Origin: an uncultured Bacteroidales bacterium | GTDB lineage: Bacteria; Bacteroidota; Bacteroidia; Bacteroidales; Paludibacteraceae | Length of the DNA: 64,000 nucleotides | Direction of reading: 5' to 3' | Assembly (NCBI GenBank): GCA_903911085.1 | Contig: CAIWCC010000186.1 | Location: 18,951 to 82,950, forward strand | Shown: positions 46,647-56,548 of the stretch, piece after piece | How the letters are laid out: each line of letters starts with the position of its first letter | How positions within the stretch are numbered: position 1 is the stretch's first letter | The notes under the pieces: model-generated | Database searches by the model: none | What the model saw: the letters and a program-made list of their open reading frames with translations, nothing else | Told to the model about the DNA's origin: nothing | Program-made: the position numbers and the translations under genes

Positions 46647-49076
46647 ATGAAACGATTATCAAGTGTATTTCTTTTATTTATGTTTACTTTTCTGACTTTG
46701 TCAGCACAGAAAAGCAACAAAAATTTTGCGGATTTCTATGTCTCAACCGTAGGTAACGACCGCTGGAGCGGTAAATTGGCGGAGCCCAATGCCGACAAAA
46801 CCGATGGCCCTTTTGCCACTGTAAAGCGCGCCAAGCAAGCCGTTAAGTTTTTCAAACACTCGCTTTACCGCGATATTTTTATTATGATTCGGGGTGGTGA
46901 ATACAAATTGTCGGAAACAGAGATTTTTACTGCCGATGATAGTCATTACGATTCGTACAAAATAAACTATATGGCCTATCCGGGCGAAGAACCCATCTTC
47001 CATTCGGATATAGAAATCAACGGTTGGAAACCTGCTGCCGATGTGGCAGGATTACCTGCTGCTGCCAAAGGAAAAGTTTATGTGGCTAATCTGCCTAAAC
47101 TACCTGCCGGCAAAGAGCGTTTTTACACGCTCTACGAAAATGGGGAGATGCAAACACGCGCCCGTTCCAAAGGTATGGAACCAACTAAGCCAATGGGCGG
47201 TGGCGATGGCGGAGGTGGTGAATGGAAAGGCATGTTGGCCGCCGACCGCACTTTGCTGCGCTTCAATGCCGGCGAGCTTAAAAATTGGTCGAACCTCGAA
47301 GATATTGAGATTTTTATTGAGCCAAATGTGGGGTATGTGACTAATTATCTGACATTAGCTTCGGTGGACGAAAGCAAAAATGAGGCCCACACCACCATGC
47401 CCGCCACCTATCCAATGGGCAAAGTGGACAAACATTTACATGCCATGGATGGTGGTAATTACCGTGTGGAAAATGTGATTGATTTCCTAGATACTCCGGG
47501 TGAATGGGTGTTGAATACCCGCGAAAATAAAGTCTATTTTTGGTCGAAAAGCGGTGCCCCCGGCAAAATTACCGTGCCTGGATTGGTGCAGTATTTTCTG
47601 GTGGATGGGCGTGAAAAAGGGGAGATTGTCCGTAACATTGCCTTCCGTGGATTGACCTTTACCCGTGCCGACCGCGATTTAGTGACACAAAGCGATATTG
47701 GACTTCAACACGAATGGGATATGTGGAACAAGGGCAATGCCATGTTGCGTTTCCGCGATGTGGAATATTGCGAAGTGGAAGGATGTCGATTTACCAATTC
47801 AGGATCGGCCGGTGTGCGTTTCGACCTTCATGCCCAAAGCAATGTGGTGAAAAATAACCTGATAGATTATATTGGTGGTACAGGAATTTTGCTTTGTGGC
47901 TATGGGCCGGGCAAACTCAATGTCAACAAATCCAACCGCATTCTCAACAATCATATCCACCATTGCGGTCAGTTCTATTTTCAATCCAACGGCATTATGG
48001 CGTGGCAAAGTGGCGAAAATATTATCAAAAACAATAAAATCCACCATTTGCCCTACGATGCCATTGTGTTGAGTGGCTCGCGTCCGATGTTCTTTAATGT
48101 GAACGAACCCAACCACGAAATGGAAGGCACTTTACGCCGAAGCGAAATTGATTCAGAAGCCGAGTTTCAGGATACAGGAACTCGTAAACAAAGCATTGAG
48201 CATTATTACAAAGTGGCACCTTATTCCATGACTCGCAACAACTTAGTGGAGGATAACGATATTTTTTGCACCATGCAAACCATGTTCGATGGTAACGCCA
48301 TTTACCTATCGGATGTCGGTTTTGGCAACGTGGTAAACCGCAACTATATCCATCATTTGTATGGCAAGGGGATGCAACAAGGTATTCGTACCGATGCGTT
48401 TATCAAGCAAACCACCATTTCGCAAAACATCGTTTTCAACTGCAACGGTGGCGGTATCAACGTAAAACTTTTCGAAAACAACGTGTACAACAACATCATA
48501 GCCGACATACACGATATTGTTTATGAAACTTCGTCAGGCAAATCGGTAAATATGTTTTTGGGATATCTGAGCCTTTTGGAAGTGTACAATAGAGATGAAA
48601 TGCCTGTTCACACCAACCTGGAGGTGAAGCGAAACATCTTTTACAAAACCTACACGCACAACCCATTCTACCGCGAAAGTATGGTAAATGGCAAAAAAAT
48701 GCAGGTAAAACTTGAGCAAACTGACATTGACCAAAATCTTTATTTTGACGTGAATGCCAAAGACAAAGGCCAGTCGTTTTTGACCGATTACCGTGCCCGT
48801 GGTATCGATTCGGCAAGTGTGGTGGGAGACCCACTTTTTGTGGATATCAAAAAAGGTGATTTCCGGTTGAAAAAAGGTTCGCCCGCCTACAAAATTGGTT
48901 TCAAGGATATTGATGTAACGCAAATTGGCATAACCGACGAGTTTCCTGTGAAATTTACCGAGACCGTAAAAAAACAATTGGGTAACGATTACGATAATTT
49001 TGATGTGCTCCAAAAACTTTGCAAACCAATGACAGGCGCTACAAGTAAAGAGTTTAAAGAGATAAATGGAATATAA
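46647..49076 (+). CDS. GH141-like parallel beta-helix glycosidase
   Basis: 809 residues from the ATG at 46647 (the TTG just before it is not needed). Signal peptide FLLFMFTFLTLSAQ. Starts FYVSTVGNDRWSGKLAEPNA and GPFATVKRAKQAVKFF, typical of large beta-helix enzymes. The long helix includes IAFRGLTFTRADRDL, VEYCEVEGCRFTNSGSAGVR, IHHCGQFYFQSNGIMAWQSG and IHHLPYDAIVLSG. This arrangement resembles GH141 (BT1002-type alpha-L-fucosidase acting on rhamnogalacturonan II) and related helix hydrolases. No sorting domain. A lyase role is the main alternative. Followed by GH51 after 26 bases. Confidence 0.7.
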   Translation: MKRLSSVFLLFMFTFLTLSAQKSNKNFADFYVSTVGNDRWSGKLAEPNADKTDGPFATVKRAKQAVKFFKHSLYRDIFIMIRGGEYKLSETEIFTADDSHYDSYKINYMAYPGEEPIFHSDIEINGWKPAADVAGLPAAAKGKVYVANLPKLPAGKERFYTLYENGEMQTRARSKGMEPTKPMGGGDGGGGEWKGMLAADRTLLRFNAGELKNWSNLEDIEIFIEPNVGYVTNYLTLASVDESKNEAHTTMPATYPMGKVDKHLHAMDGGNYRVENVIDFLDTPGEWVLNTRENKVYFWSKSGAPGKITVPGLVQYFLVDGREKGEIVRNIAFRGLTFTRADRDLVTQSDIGLQHEWDMWNKGNAMLRFRDVEYCEVEGCRFTNSGSAGVRFDLHAQSNVVKNNLIDYIGGTGILLCGYGPGKLNVNKSNRILNNHIHHCGQFYFQSNGIMAWQSGENIIKNNKIHHLPYDAIVLSGSRPMFFNVNEPNHEMEGTLRRSEIDSEAEFQDTGTRKQSIEHYYKVAPYSMTRNNLVEDNDIFCTMQTMFDGNAIYLSDVGFGNVVNRNYIHHLYGKGMQQGIRTDAFIKQTTISQNIVFNCNGGGINVKLFENNVYNNIIADIHDIVYETSSGKSVNMFLGYLSLLEVYNRDEMPVHTNLEVKRNIFYKTYTHNPFYRESMVNGKKMQVKLEQTDIDQNLYFDVNAKDKGQSFLTDYRARGIDSASVVGDPLFVDIKKGDFRLKKGSPAYKIGFKDIDVTQIGITDEFPVKFTETVKKQLGNDYDNFDVLQKLCKPMTGATSKEFKEINGI

Positions 49077-49102
49077 GAAACTGCTAATTTGAACAAGGAA
49101 GA

Positions 49103-51064
49103 ATGAAATATAAATTGATTATCGCTTTGTTTTTTTGCGCATCAAGTTCTCTTTTTGCACAAAACATATATAAAATTGATGCCTCAAAGCCTGGTATTAC
49201 AGTGAGTCCACGGCTTTATGGTATATTTTTCGAAGAGATAAACCATGCCGGCGAAGGTGGTTTGTATGCCGAAATGGTAGAAAATCGCGATTTTGAAATT
49301 ACTACTATTCCCGAAGGGGCTGATATGGGCGGTAACCTTGTTCGAACAAAAGATAAATGGCAGGAACGCAAAGTGTTTGGAAACGAACTGCATGGCTGGA
49401 CTTTCCTTTCGGAAGGCGGTGCTGAGGGCGATATTCGTTTGCAAAATGAAAAACCATTGAACAGTAAAAATCCACATTCGATGCGTTTAATTGTTACAAA
49501 ACCCGGAAACAGAGCCGGTGTGTGGAACAAAGGATTTTGGGGAATGAACCTGCAAATGGGTGATACTTACAATGTGTCGTTTTATGCACGCACTTCCGGC
49601 AATAAAAAAATGGACGTAACTGTTTCGCTCGAAAGTCCGAACGGAAAGCATATTTATGCCAGTAAAAAAGTGTCGGGCGTGGGTGGTGAATGGCAGAAAT
49701 ACGAATGCTCGTTTATGTCGGAGCAAACCGATAATATGGGCCGTCTTTCTGTCACTATTAATCAGGCTGATACTTTGTGGTTGGATGTTGTTTCTATGTT
49801 TCCCGAAAAAACATACAACCATCAGAAAAATGGACTGCGTGTAGATATCATGGAAAAACTGGCTGACCTGAAACCAGCATTTATCCGTTTTCCCGGTGGT
49901 GCCATTGTGGGTGGAATGAATCTGGACAACCGCATTCAGTGGAAAAACTCGATAGGTGACATTGCGCAGCGCAAAGGAACTATGAATCTTTGGGGCTACT
50001 ACACTACCAACGGTTTGGGCTACCACGAGTACCTGCAAATGTGTGAAGATTTGGGTGCTGATGCGCTTTGGGTGTGCAATCCCGGTTTTAGCGACAACTA
50101 CCGCAAAGCTGAATATTGCAAGCCCGATGAGGTTCAACTTTATGTGCAGGAGGCACTTGATGCGCTGGAATATGCATTAGGACCTGTCACTTCGGAATGG
50201 GGTGCAAAACGTGCTGCCAACGGACATTCTGAACCTTTTCCGTTAAAGTATATTGAGATTGGAAACGAGGCAAGTACAGGAGTTTATGTGACTAACTATA
50301 AGCAGTTTTACGATGCTATTCATCCGAAATATCCTCAGGTAAAAATTATCTGCAACTATAAATCTATTAAAGATGGCGTGGTAGAAATAAAAGATGACCA
50401 CAAATACGGAACACCTGAAGAGTTTATCCGTGATTTCAATCTATACGACAAAGCTGACCGCAAAGGTCCCGAAATTTATGTTGGTGAATATGGATGCACG
50501 CATAATGTTGGTCAGGGAAATCTTACCGGTGCTTTGGCAGAAGCCGTTTACCTGATGGGCTTGGAAAAAAACAGCGATATTGTTACCATGAGTTCGTATG
50601 CGCCCTTGTTTTTTCATGTCAATGACAATGCCTGGCCGGTAAATATGATTGGGTTTGATAATCAGTCGGTTTTTGGGCGTACTTCGTATTGGGTAAATTA
50701 TATGTTGGCACAAAACCGCCCCGATGTGATGCTTAACGTACAGGCGGCGGATTCTAGCAAAACACTTTTCTGCACAGCTGGGTTTGACAGAATAAACAAG
50801 GAATTGATTTTGAAAGTGGTAAATACTAGCAAAGTAGCTCAACAAGCACAATTTTCAATTTTAGGTGTGAAGTTTAAAAAATCACCAGCTACCGTAATTC
50901 AGTTGACTCACAAAGACCCAAAAGCAGAAAATTCACTTTATAATCAGCAGGTTGTAGTGCCGCAAACAAGTACAGAAACGTTTGTGAATAATACCGTAAA
51001 TAAAGATTTCCCTGCAAATTCGTTGAGCATTATACGCGTTAAAACAATTAATGGAATTAAATAA
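49103..51064 (+). CDS. GH51 alpha-L-arabinofuranosidase
   Basis: 653 residues. Signal peptide to about residue 20. Mature start KPGITVSPRLYGIFFEEINH is the GH51 hallmark. A CBM-like insert (about 75-235) precedes the barrel, which carries FIRFPGGAIVGGMNLDNRIQ, acid/base E389 in YIEIGNEAS and nucleophile E462 in YVGEYGCT. A C-terminal beta-sandwich ends SLSIIRVKTING. It removes arabinofuranose side chains; no sorting domain, so likely periplasmic. It sits between the GH141-like and the third GH106 gene with short gaps (26 and 21 bases), so all three are probably one transcript. Confidence 0.93.
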   Translation: MKYKLIIALFFCASSSLFAQNIYKIDASKPGITVSPRLYGIFFEEINHAGEGGLYAEMVENRDFEITTIPEGADMGGNLVRTKDKWQERKVFGNELHGWTFLSEGGAEGDIRLQNEKPLNSKNPHSMRLIVTKPGNRAGVWNKGFWGMNLQMGDTYNVSFYARTSGNKKMDVTVSLESPNGKHIYASKKVSGVGGEWQKYECSFMSEQTDNMGRLSVTINQADTLWLDVVSMFPEKTYNHQKNGLRVDIMEKLADLKPAFIRFPGGAIVGGMNLDNRIQWKNSIGDIAQRKGTMNLWGYYTTNGLGYHEYLQMCEDLGADALWVCNPGFSDNYRKAEYCKPDEVQLYVQEALDALEYALGPVTSEWGAKRAANGHSEPFPLKYIEIGNEASTGVYVTNYKQFYDAIHPKYPQVKIICNYKSIKDGVVEIKDDHKYGTPEEFIRDFNLYDKADRKGPEIYVGEYGCTHNVGQGNLTGALAEAVYLMGLEKNSDIVTMSSYAPLFFHVNDNAWPVNMIGFDNQSVFGRTSYWVNYMLAQNRPDVMLNVQAADSSKTLFCTAGFDRINKELILKVVNTSKVAQQAQFSILGVKFKKSPATVIQLTHKDPKAENSLYNQQVVVPQTSTETFVNNTVNKDFPANSLSIIRVKTINGIK

Positions 51065-51085
51065 TTAGCAGTAAATTAAGATATT

Positions 51086-54000
51086 ATGTTTTTAAAGAAT
51101 AAATTGTTTGTAGTTTTTATTTTTGTGTTTCAATTGTTCTATTCGGCTGGCTTTGCCCAAATCCAAACGGACAAAATGTTTCAAACATTCCAAACGCCAC
51201 CCGCCGATGCCAAACCAAGAATCTGGTGGCGATGGATGGGCACGCAAATTTCCAAAGAGGGCATTACCCGCGATTTGGAAGCACTTAAAAACGTGGGTAT
51301 TGGTGGTGTTATCTGGTTTCAGGTAGCCCCAAATGTGAACGACGCCTCGTTGTTGGAAACACCCAATGCCAAATTACCCAAAGTAAAAACACTGAGCAAA
51401 GAGTGGTGGGATTTGATTCAGTTTACCGTGAAAGAGACCGAACGATTGGGGCTGACCTTCTCGATGCAAAACTGTCTCGGTTTTTCTTCTAACGGCGGGC
51501 CGTGGATTACACCCGAACAATCGATGCAAAAACTAATTTGGAAAGATACAACGGTGGTGGGCAATAACTTGGTGAAAATGCAATTACTTCAACCCAAGGT
51601 AGATGCCCGATGGAATTATTATAAAGATGTAGCCGTGATGGCGGTAAAACAGAGCGTAGATGGTGCATCCGTGCCATTGGCGGATGTGCTGGATATCACC
51701 CAAAATATGAATAAAGAGGGCTTGCTGACGTGGAAAGCGCCAGCCGGTAACTGGAAAATTTTCCGTTACGGACACACCACTACCGGCGTGATGCAGCACC
51801 CTGTGGTGGATTATGCCAACGGGTTGGAGTGCGACAAAATGAACCGCGAGGCGTTGAAAACCCATTTCGATAACTTTACCGGACGTATGTTGAACGAAGC
51901 CGGAGCATTGACTGGAAAGACCATTCCGTCAGTGTTTATGGATAGTTACGAAGCGGGTGCTCAAACCTGGACACCCAAATTCAGAGAGAAATTTATAGAA
52001 AAAAGAGGATACGACCCGCTGCCGTGGTTGGTCACATTTGGCGAAAACGAGTTGCGCAAAAGTGGTTTTTCAGGCCTGAGCTGGATTCCGACACCGGGAA
52101 AAATTGTGGTGGAAAGTGTGGAGAAAACCAACCGCTTTCGGGCCGATTTGGTGCAAACTATCGAAGATTTGTTTATCGAAGAAAATTGCGCTGCCCATAC
52201 CAATCTGATACATCAATATCCGAATCTGAAATTTGAATTACAACCCTATAACTCAACTTATAACTTTATTGCCGGTGGCCGAAAAGCCGACTATGTGGGC
52301 TGTGAGTTTTGGCATTCAAATAAAGTTTATGGATGGTGGACAATAGGATTAGCAGCATCTGCCTCGCATATTATGGGGCAACCCGTTGTGCCGGCCGAAG
52401 CCTTTACCGCCGAGCCAAGTCGCGCCAAATGGAACATGACACCCATCGACCTGAAAGCTGAGGGCGACCTTGCTTTTGCCAAAGGTGCCAATGCATTTGA
52501 GGTGCACGTGATGGCGCATCAGCCGTGGGATGACAACGTGAAACCGGGCATGGTGAGCAATCCTTGGGGTGTTCACCTGACTCGTCACAACACCTGGTGG
52601 AATCAATGCAAACCGTGGGTAAGTTACCTCACCCGTTCGCAATACCTGTTGCGTCAGGGCAACTTTGTGGGCGATATATGTTACCTCTATCCGCGCTGGC
52701 AAAAAGGATTTACAACGCCTGACGGTTACCGTGGTGATGCCATTGATGAAAATTCGATTATCGAACTGATGAACGTGGAAAATGGCGACCTTGTTTTGCC
52801 AAGCGGAATGCGCTACAAAGCTTTGGTGCTGACCCCAACCTCGCAAATGAGCCCTGCACTGGCCGAAAAAATCAAACAACTGGTGGCCGATGGCGCGGTG
52901 GTTATTGGCCGTAAACCGGAGTCTTCGCCAAGTTTGACCGATTTTCCAGCTTGCGACCAAAAGGTGAAAGCCATTGGCGATTTGCTTTGGGGCAAATGCG
53001 ACAGCGTGAATATCAAAGAGAACAGCTACAAAAAAGGCAAAGTTGTTTGGGGAAAAGCCGTGGAAGATGTGTTGCAGGAGATGCAGATTGCCAAAGATTT
53101 TGAAGTGAAAGAGGCGGTGGGCAAAGACGAAGTGGCTTGGATTCACCGTCGTACCGCCGAATCAGATATCTACTTTGTGTCGAACCAAAAGACTGAGGCC
53201 GTTAAATACAACTGCATTTTCAGAACCGAAGGAAAAGTGCCCGAAATATGGAATGCTGAATCGGGCAGCAAAAACGATGCTATCTATTGGAAAGCGGAGG
53301 GAAAACGCACCGCAGTTGCGCTGGAATTGAAACCGCTGGAATCTGTATTTGTGGTGTTTAGCCGTTCGTCGGCAACGGCAGACCCTGTCGCATCACTGAG
53401 TGCCAATGCCGATAGTACCGTTTGCTTACAGACCGAAGGCAGTCAGTTGTTCCTTTCTTCACGAACTAAAGGACGTTTCGATGTTACTACTCAATCAAAT
53501 AAAAAATATACGGTAAAAGTAGGTCGCGTACCGCAATCATTAGAAGTCATCGGCAGTTGGAACGTGGCTTTCCCCGCCAACTGGGGCGCGCCGACCAATA
53601 TTGTTCTACCGGAGTTAATATCGTTGACCGACCATTCTGATGCCGGCCTGAAATATTTTTCGGGAACGATGACCTATACCAAAACCGTTAGCATTCCGGC
53701 CAACATGTTGGGCAAAGAGAAACGTGTAAAACTCGATTTGGGCGATGTGAAAAACATAGCCGAAGTGAGTATCAACAACAAAACAGCCGGATTGCTCTGG
53801 AAAGCACCTTTTGTGCTCGACATAACCGACTTTGTACAGGCGGGCGAAAACAGCATCGAGATAAAAGTGACCAACACCTGGGCCAACCGTATGATTGGCG
53901 ACGAGCAGGAACCGCAGGATTTGGATGTGCGCACACCTAACCCCAACACAGCTTTGGAGGCGTATGGTGGTGTGGTACTCAATAAATTTCCCGACTGGTT

Positions 54001-54142
54001 TATCAAAGGCGAGCCTCGCCCATCGAAAGGCCGTTATACCTTCTCGTCTTATTTCTACTACCGCAAAGGCGACAAATGCCCCGCTTCGGGGTTGATTGGT
54101 CCGGTGCGTATTTTGCCAGAAATGAGAGTTAAAGTTTATTAG
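51086..54142 (+). CDS. GH106-type alpha-L-rhamnosidase, paralogue 3
   Basis: 1018 residues. Signal peptide to about residue 25 (LFYSAGFAQ). Landmarks match the other two copies: AKPRIWWRWMGTQISKEGIT, FMDSYEAGAQTWTPKF, PAEAFTAEPSRAKW, NRMIGDEQEPQDLDV. A 25-residue insertion (around FGENELRKSGFSGLSWIPTP) distinguishes it, and it is the most divergent of the three. No beta-helix or sorting domain. Three GH106 copies in 17 kb point to a substrate with several different rhamnose linkages. Follows GH51 by 21 bases. Confidence 0.88.
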   Translation: MFLKNKLFVVFIFVFQLFYSAGFAQIQTDKMFQTFQTPPADAKPRIWWRWMGTQISKEGITRDLEALKNVGIGGVIWFQVAPNVNDASLLETPNAKLPKVKTLSKEWWDLIQFTVKETERLGLTFSMQNCLGFSSNGGPWITPEQSMQKLIWKDTTVVGNNLVKMQLLQPKVDARWNYYKDVAVMAVKQSVDGASVPLADVLDITQNMNKEGLLTWKAPAGNWKIFRYGHTTTGVMQHPVVDYANGLECDKMNREALKTHFDNFTGRMLNEAGALTGKTIPSVFMDSYEAGAQTWTPKFREKFIEKRGYDPLPWLVTFGENELRKSGFSGLSWIPTPGKIVVESVEKTNRFRADLVQTIEDLFIEENCAAHTNLIHQYPNLKFELQPYNSTYNFIAGGRKADYVGCEFWHSNKVYGWWTIGLAASASHIMGQPVVPAEAFTAEPSRAKWNMTPIDLKAEGDLAFAKGANAFEVHVMAHQPWDDNVKPGMVSNPWGVHLTRHNTWWNQCKPWVSYLTRSQYLLRQGNFVGDICYLYPRWQKGFTTPDGYRGDAIDENSIIELMNVENGDLVLPSGMRYKALVLTPTSQMSPALAEKIKQLVADGAVVIGRKPESSPSLTDFPACDQKVKAIGDLLWGKCDSVNIKENSYKKGKVVWGKAVEDVLQEMQIAKDFEVKEAVGKDEVAWIHRRTAESDIYFVSNQKTEAVKYNCIFRTEGKVPEIWNAESGSKNDAIYWKAEGKRTAVALELKPLESVFVVFSRSSATADPVASLSANADSTVCLQTEGSQLFLSSRTKGRFDVTTQSNKKYTVKVGRVPQSLEVIGSWNVAFPANWGAPTNIVLPELISLTDHSDAGLKYFSGTMTYTKTVSIPANMLGKEKRVKLDLGDVKNIAEVSINNKTAGLLWKAPFVLDITDFVQAGENSIEIKVTNTWANRMIGDEQEPQDLDVRTPNPNTALEAYGGVVLNKFPDWFIKGEPRPSKGRYTFSSYFYYRKGDKCPASGLIGPVRILPEMRVKVY

Positions 54143-54186
54143 TGGTTTTTGAATCAAAGAAAAAAATAATTTAATATATAGATAAA

Positions 54187-56322
54187 ATGAAAAACAAGAA
54201 AAAATCAGGACTTATTGTCGTTGTATTAATGCTGACAATAAGCATATTTGCCCAGAATCAACCCACATTTTATCTGCGTGGATTATTGGATATGTGGAAA
54301 AAAAGCAGTGCCAATACCACGGCTAATCGCATTACAAGATACAATGCAATGATTCCCGCTACAATTCGACCCAATGTGGTGTATAGTCTTGGTGTTAATT
54401 CAGCATGGTATTATACCAAAAACACGAGCGATTATACCTCATTTATCAACGATAGTTATCTGGATCTTTGCAAACGAGTCGATTCTACTGGAATAGCGTA
54501 TGTGGTGAATGTAGCCGAAATTGGAAATTATCCGAATGCAATGCCAGCTACTACGTCTTCGTTTATTTCTGGTGTTGGCTCTTATTATCTGACAGTTGCT
54601 CAGGCAGATGCAATTTTTGCCAACACAAGCAATTGTAAGGGAATTGAATCAGGCGAGAATTTTTGGACATACAACTCCACCACTGTTAATATGGTGCTTG
54701 ATTTGTTACGTGTATGTAAAAAATACAATAAAAAATACATAGTAGGTGAAGGTGGATGGGGATTCAGCACTTTTGTGCGCTTTTTCAACGAGAATTATAC
54801 AGTATTGAAAAATGAAGGATTGGGCAATTACCTGATACCTGTTTTCAAAAACACAAAACCTTATGGCGCATTGGCTACTCAAAGTGCCATTATGGGTGCA
54901 TGGGCAACCGGTTTGACTTCTGATTTCGGTACATGGAATGATGAATGGTGCTGGACATATTTCTCATTCAACTATGCCAATCAATTCCCTATTTATACTA
55001 AAGCCGACAATAACTATCTCCGTGTTCCTTACACGCACTACCTGAAATCGTGGTTGCTTACTATTGCCATGGGTGGAAGTACAGCGTTTATGGAAACCTC
55101 GTCTTTTAGCCGCGCAGGAGCATACGATGCCAATATGACACCTTATCTAGCACCATTTATCAAGGGTTTGGTGGAACACAATATCATGCCTTCGAAGGCC
55201 GCCGTTTTGGCTAAAGTAAAAGCCATCGCCAATCCTTATGGAACGCACACCCTTTCGGATGGTACTTCTGCTGCGTATGTGTCATCCAACCTGATATCAT
55301 ATCAGACTGCTGTTGTGCCCTACAAGTCCACTTCATCAAGTACATACGCCGAACCTTACGGAAAATTATACAAAAATACGTATGGAATATGGAATGATAC
55401 GGCTTATACCAATATGGGATCAGTTACGGACAGATATTATGGGGCAGCAAAAACAAGTGTCGGTAAAAACTGTTTGCTCAATGCCGTAGTCAGGGAGGTT
55501 ATCCCCAATAGTGCACGCTTTATGATTATCCCCACCTTACCGCACCCCGATGCAGTAAGTGCTGTGCCAGCAGGAGTTGAATCGGTTACGCTTGCAAGCT
55601 ATACAACTGAGACTGCCCTGAAATCCAAATTTAACTCGCTTTATCCCGAGACTGCCAATGACAACGGTGCTTTGGCATTTGAAATTAATAATAGCTTTTT
55701 TGTGATTAATAGCCATGAAAATGCCGATATAGATCAAAGCTTTACTTTTGCCCTTGGTAGCGGTGTAATCGAATCATTATCTGGCGTCATGCCGTTTCAG
55801 AATATTCTGTTTGGAAAACGTGAGAGCGTGGATAATTATTGGTTTCAATCCAATGGATATGCAGTTGCTAATGGCGTAACAACAGGTCAAAAATACAGCT
55901 GTGTTTCAAAAAAGAATGTGCTCAGTTTCAAATGCAAATCCGAGCCAACTGTACAGGTCGAAGACGGAAAATCGGCCTATGTTACTAAATTGTGGGATGC
56001 TACAACAGGAATTTTTCAATTGACAATTAATCATGCTTTGGGTACGGTGAATTTTAGGATTACATCTTCTTCAACGGCTGTAAAGGAATTAAAAATTTCA
56101 TCAATCAATATTTATCCCAACCCTACAAAAGATAAATTGACGATTACAACAGACAGTGAAGCACAAATTAATATTTATAATACTGGCGGTCAAACTAAGT
56201 TAATAGCAAATGTGTCAGCTACTAACCCAACAGTGGATGTAAAAATGCTAAAGCCTGGTACTTATATTGTTGAAGCTAAAACAAAAGACAAGTCGCAAAC
56301 CGTCAAATTGGTGAAACAATAG
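54187..56322 (+). CDS. GH98-like endo-glycosidase with T9SS signal
   Basis: 711 residues. Signal peptide to about residue 23. Residues about 25-345 resemble the GH98 catalytic barrel: MIPATIRPNVVYSLGVNSAW, KGIESGENFWTYN (E157), and FGTWNDEWCWTYFSFN (D252, E253). The spacing is close to the E158/D251 pair I recall for the streptococcal blood-group enzymes. A C-terminal beta-domain (about 440-640) and a T9SS sorting domain (INIYPNPTKDKLTI to the end) follow. Known GH98 members are endo-beta-galactosidases or xylanases. Extracellular by its sorting signal. The main doubt is overall distance from known members. A terminator follows. Confidence 0.65.
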   Translation: MKNKKKSGLIVVVLMLTISIFAQNQPTFYLRGLLDMWKKSSANTTANRITRYNAMIPATIRPNVVYSLGVNSAWYYTKNTSDYTSFINDSYLDLCKRVDSTGIAYVVNVAEIGNYPNAMPATTSSFISGVGSYYLTVAQADAIFANTSNCKGIESGENFWTYNSTTVNMVLDLLRVCKKYNKKYIVGEGGWGFSTFVRFFNENYTVLKNEGLGNYLIPVFKNTKPYGALATQSAIMGAWATGLTSDFGTWNDEWCWTYFSFNYANQFPIYTKADNNYLRVPYTHYLKSWLLTIAMGGSTAFMETSSFSRAGAYDANMTPYLAPFIKGLVEHNIMPSKAAVLAKVKAIANPYGTHTLSDGTSAAYVSSNLISYQTAVVPYKSTSSSTYAEPYGKLYKNTYGIWNDTAYTNMGSVTDRYYGAAKTSVGKNCLLNAVVREVIPNSARFMIIPTLPHPDAVSAVPAGVESVTLASYTTETALKSKFNSLYPETANDNGALAFEINNSFFVINSHENADIDQSFTFALGSGVIESLSGVMPFQNILFGKRESVDNYWFQSNGYAVANGVTTGQKYSCVSKKNVLSFKCKSEPTVQVEDGKSAYVTKLWDATTGIFQLTINHALGTVNFRITSSSTAVKELKISSINIYPNPTKDKLTITTDSEAQINIYNTGGQTKLIANVSATNPTVDVKMLKPGTYIVEAKTKDKSQTVKLVKQ

Positions 56323-56420
56323 TCAATTTAAAATACCTCACACGCTGGCACATTTCTGTGAACCGTGTCAAACCAAAGTAGAAATAAAATACTGTTTGTA
56401 TCAAAGTTGTATAAGCCCTA

Positions 56421-56464
56421 AAACACCTGTACCTGCCAGCGAGCGGATACAGGTGTTTTTGAAT
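56421..56464 (+). terminator. Terminator of the hydrolase block
   Basis: AACACCTGTA pairs with TACAGGTGTT across a partly paired centre, followed by a T tract. It ends the long one-direction hydrolase block and separates it from the regulator at 56549. Confidence 0.8.
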
Positions 56465-56548
56465 TCTATGAATTTGTAAGCCATTCTTGATTATTAAAAT
56501 AATATGTATATATTTGTATTTCAAAAGTTATCCTTAACAACAAAAAAA

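Noticed and set aside
49487..50137. 216-codon minus-strand frame
   Set aside because: Lies inside the GH51 gene and has no recognisable domain.
52349..53146. 265-codon minus-strand frame
   Set aside because: Lies fully inside the third GH106 gene, whose family motifs are unmistakable.
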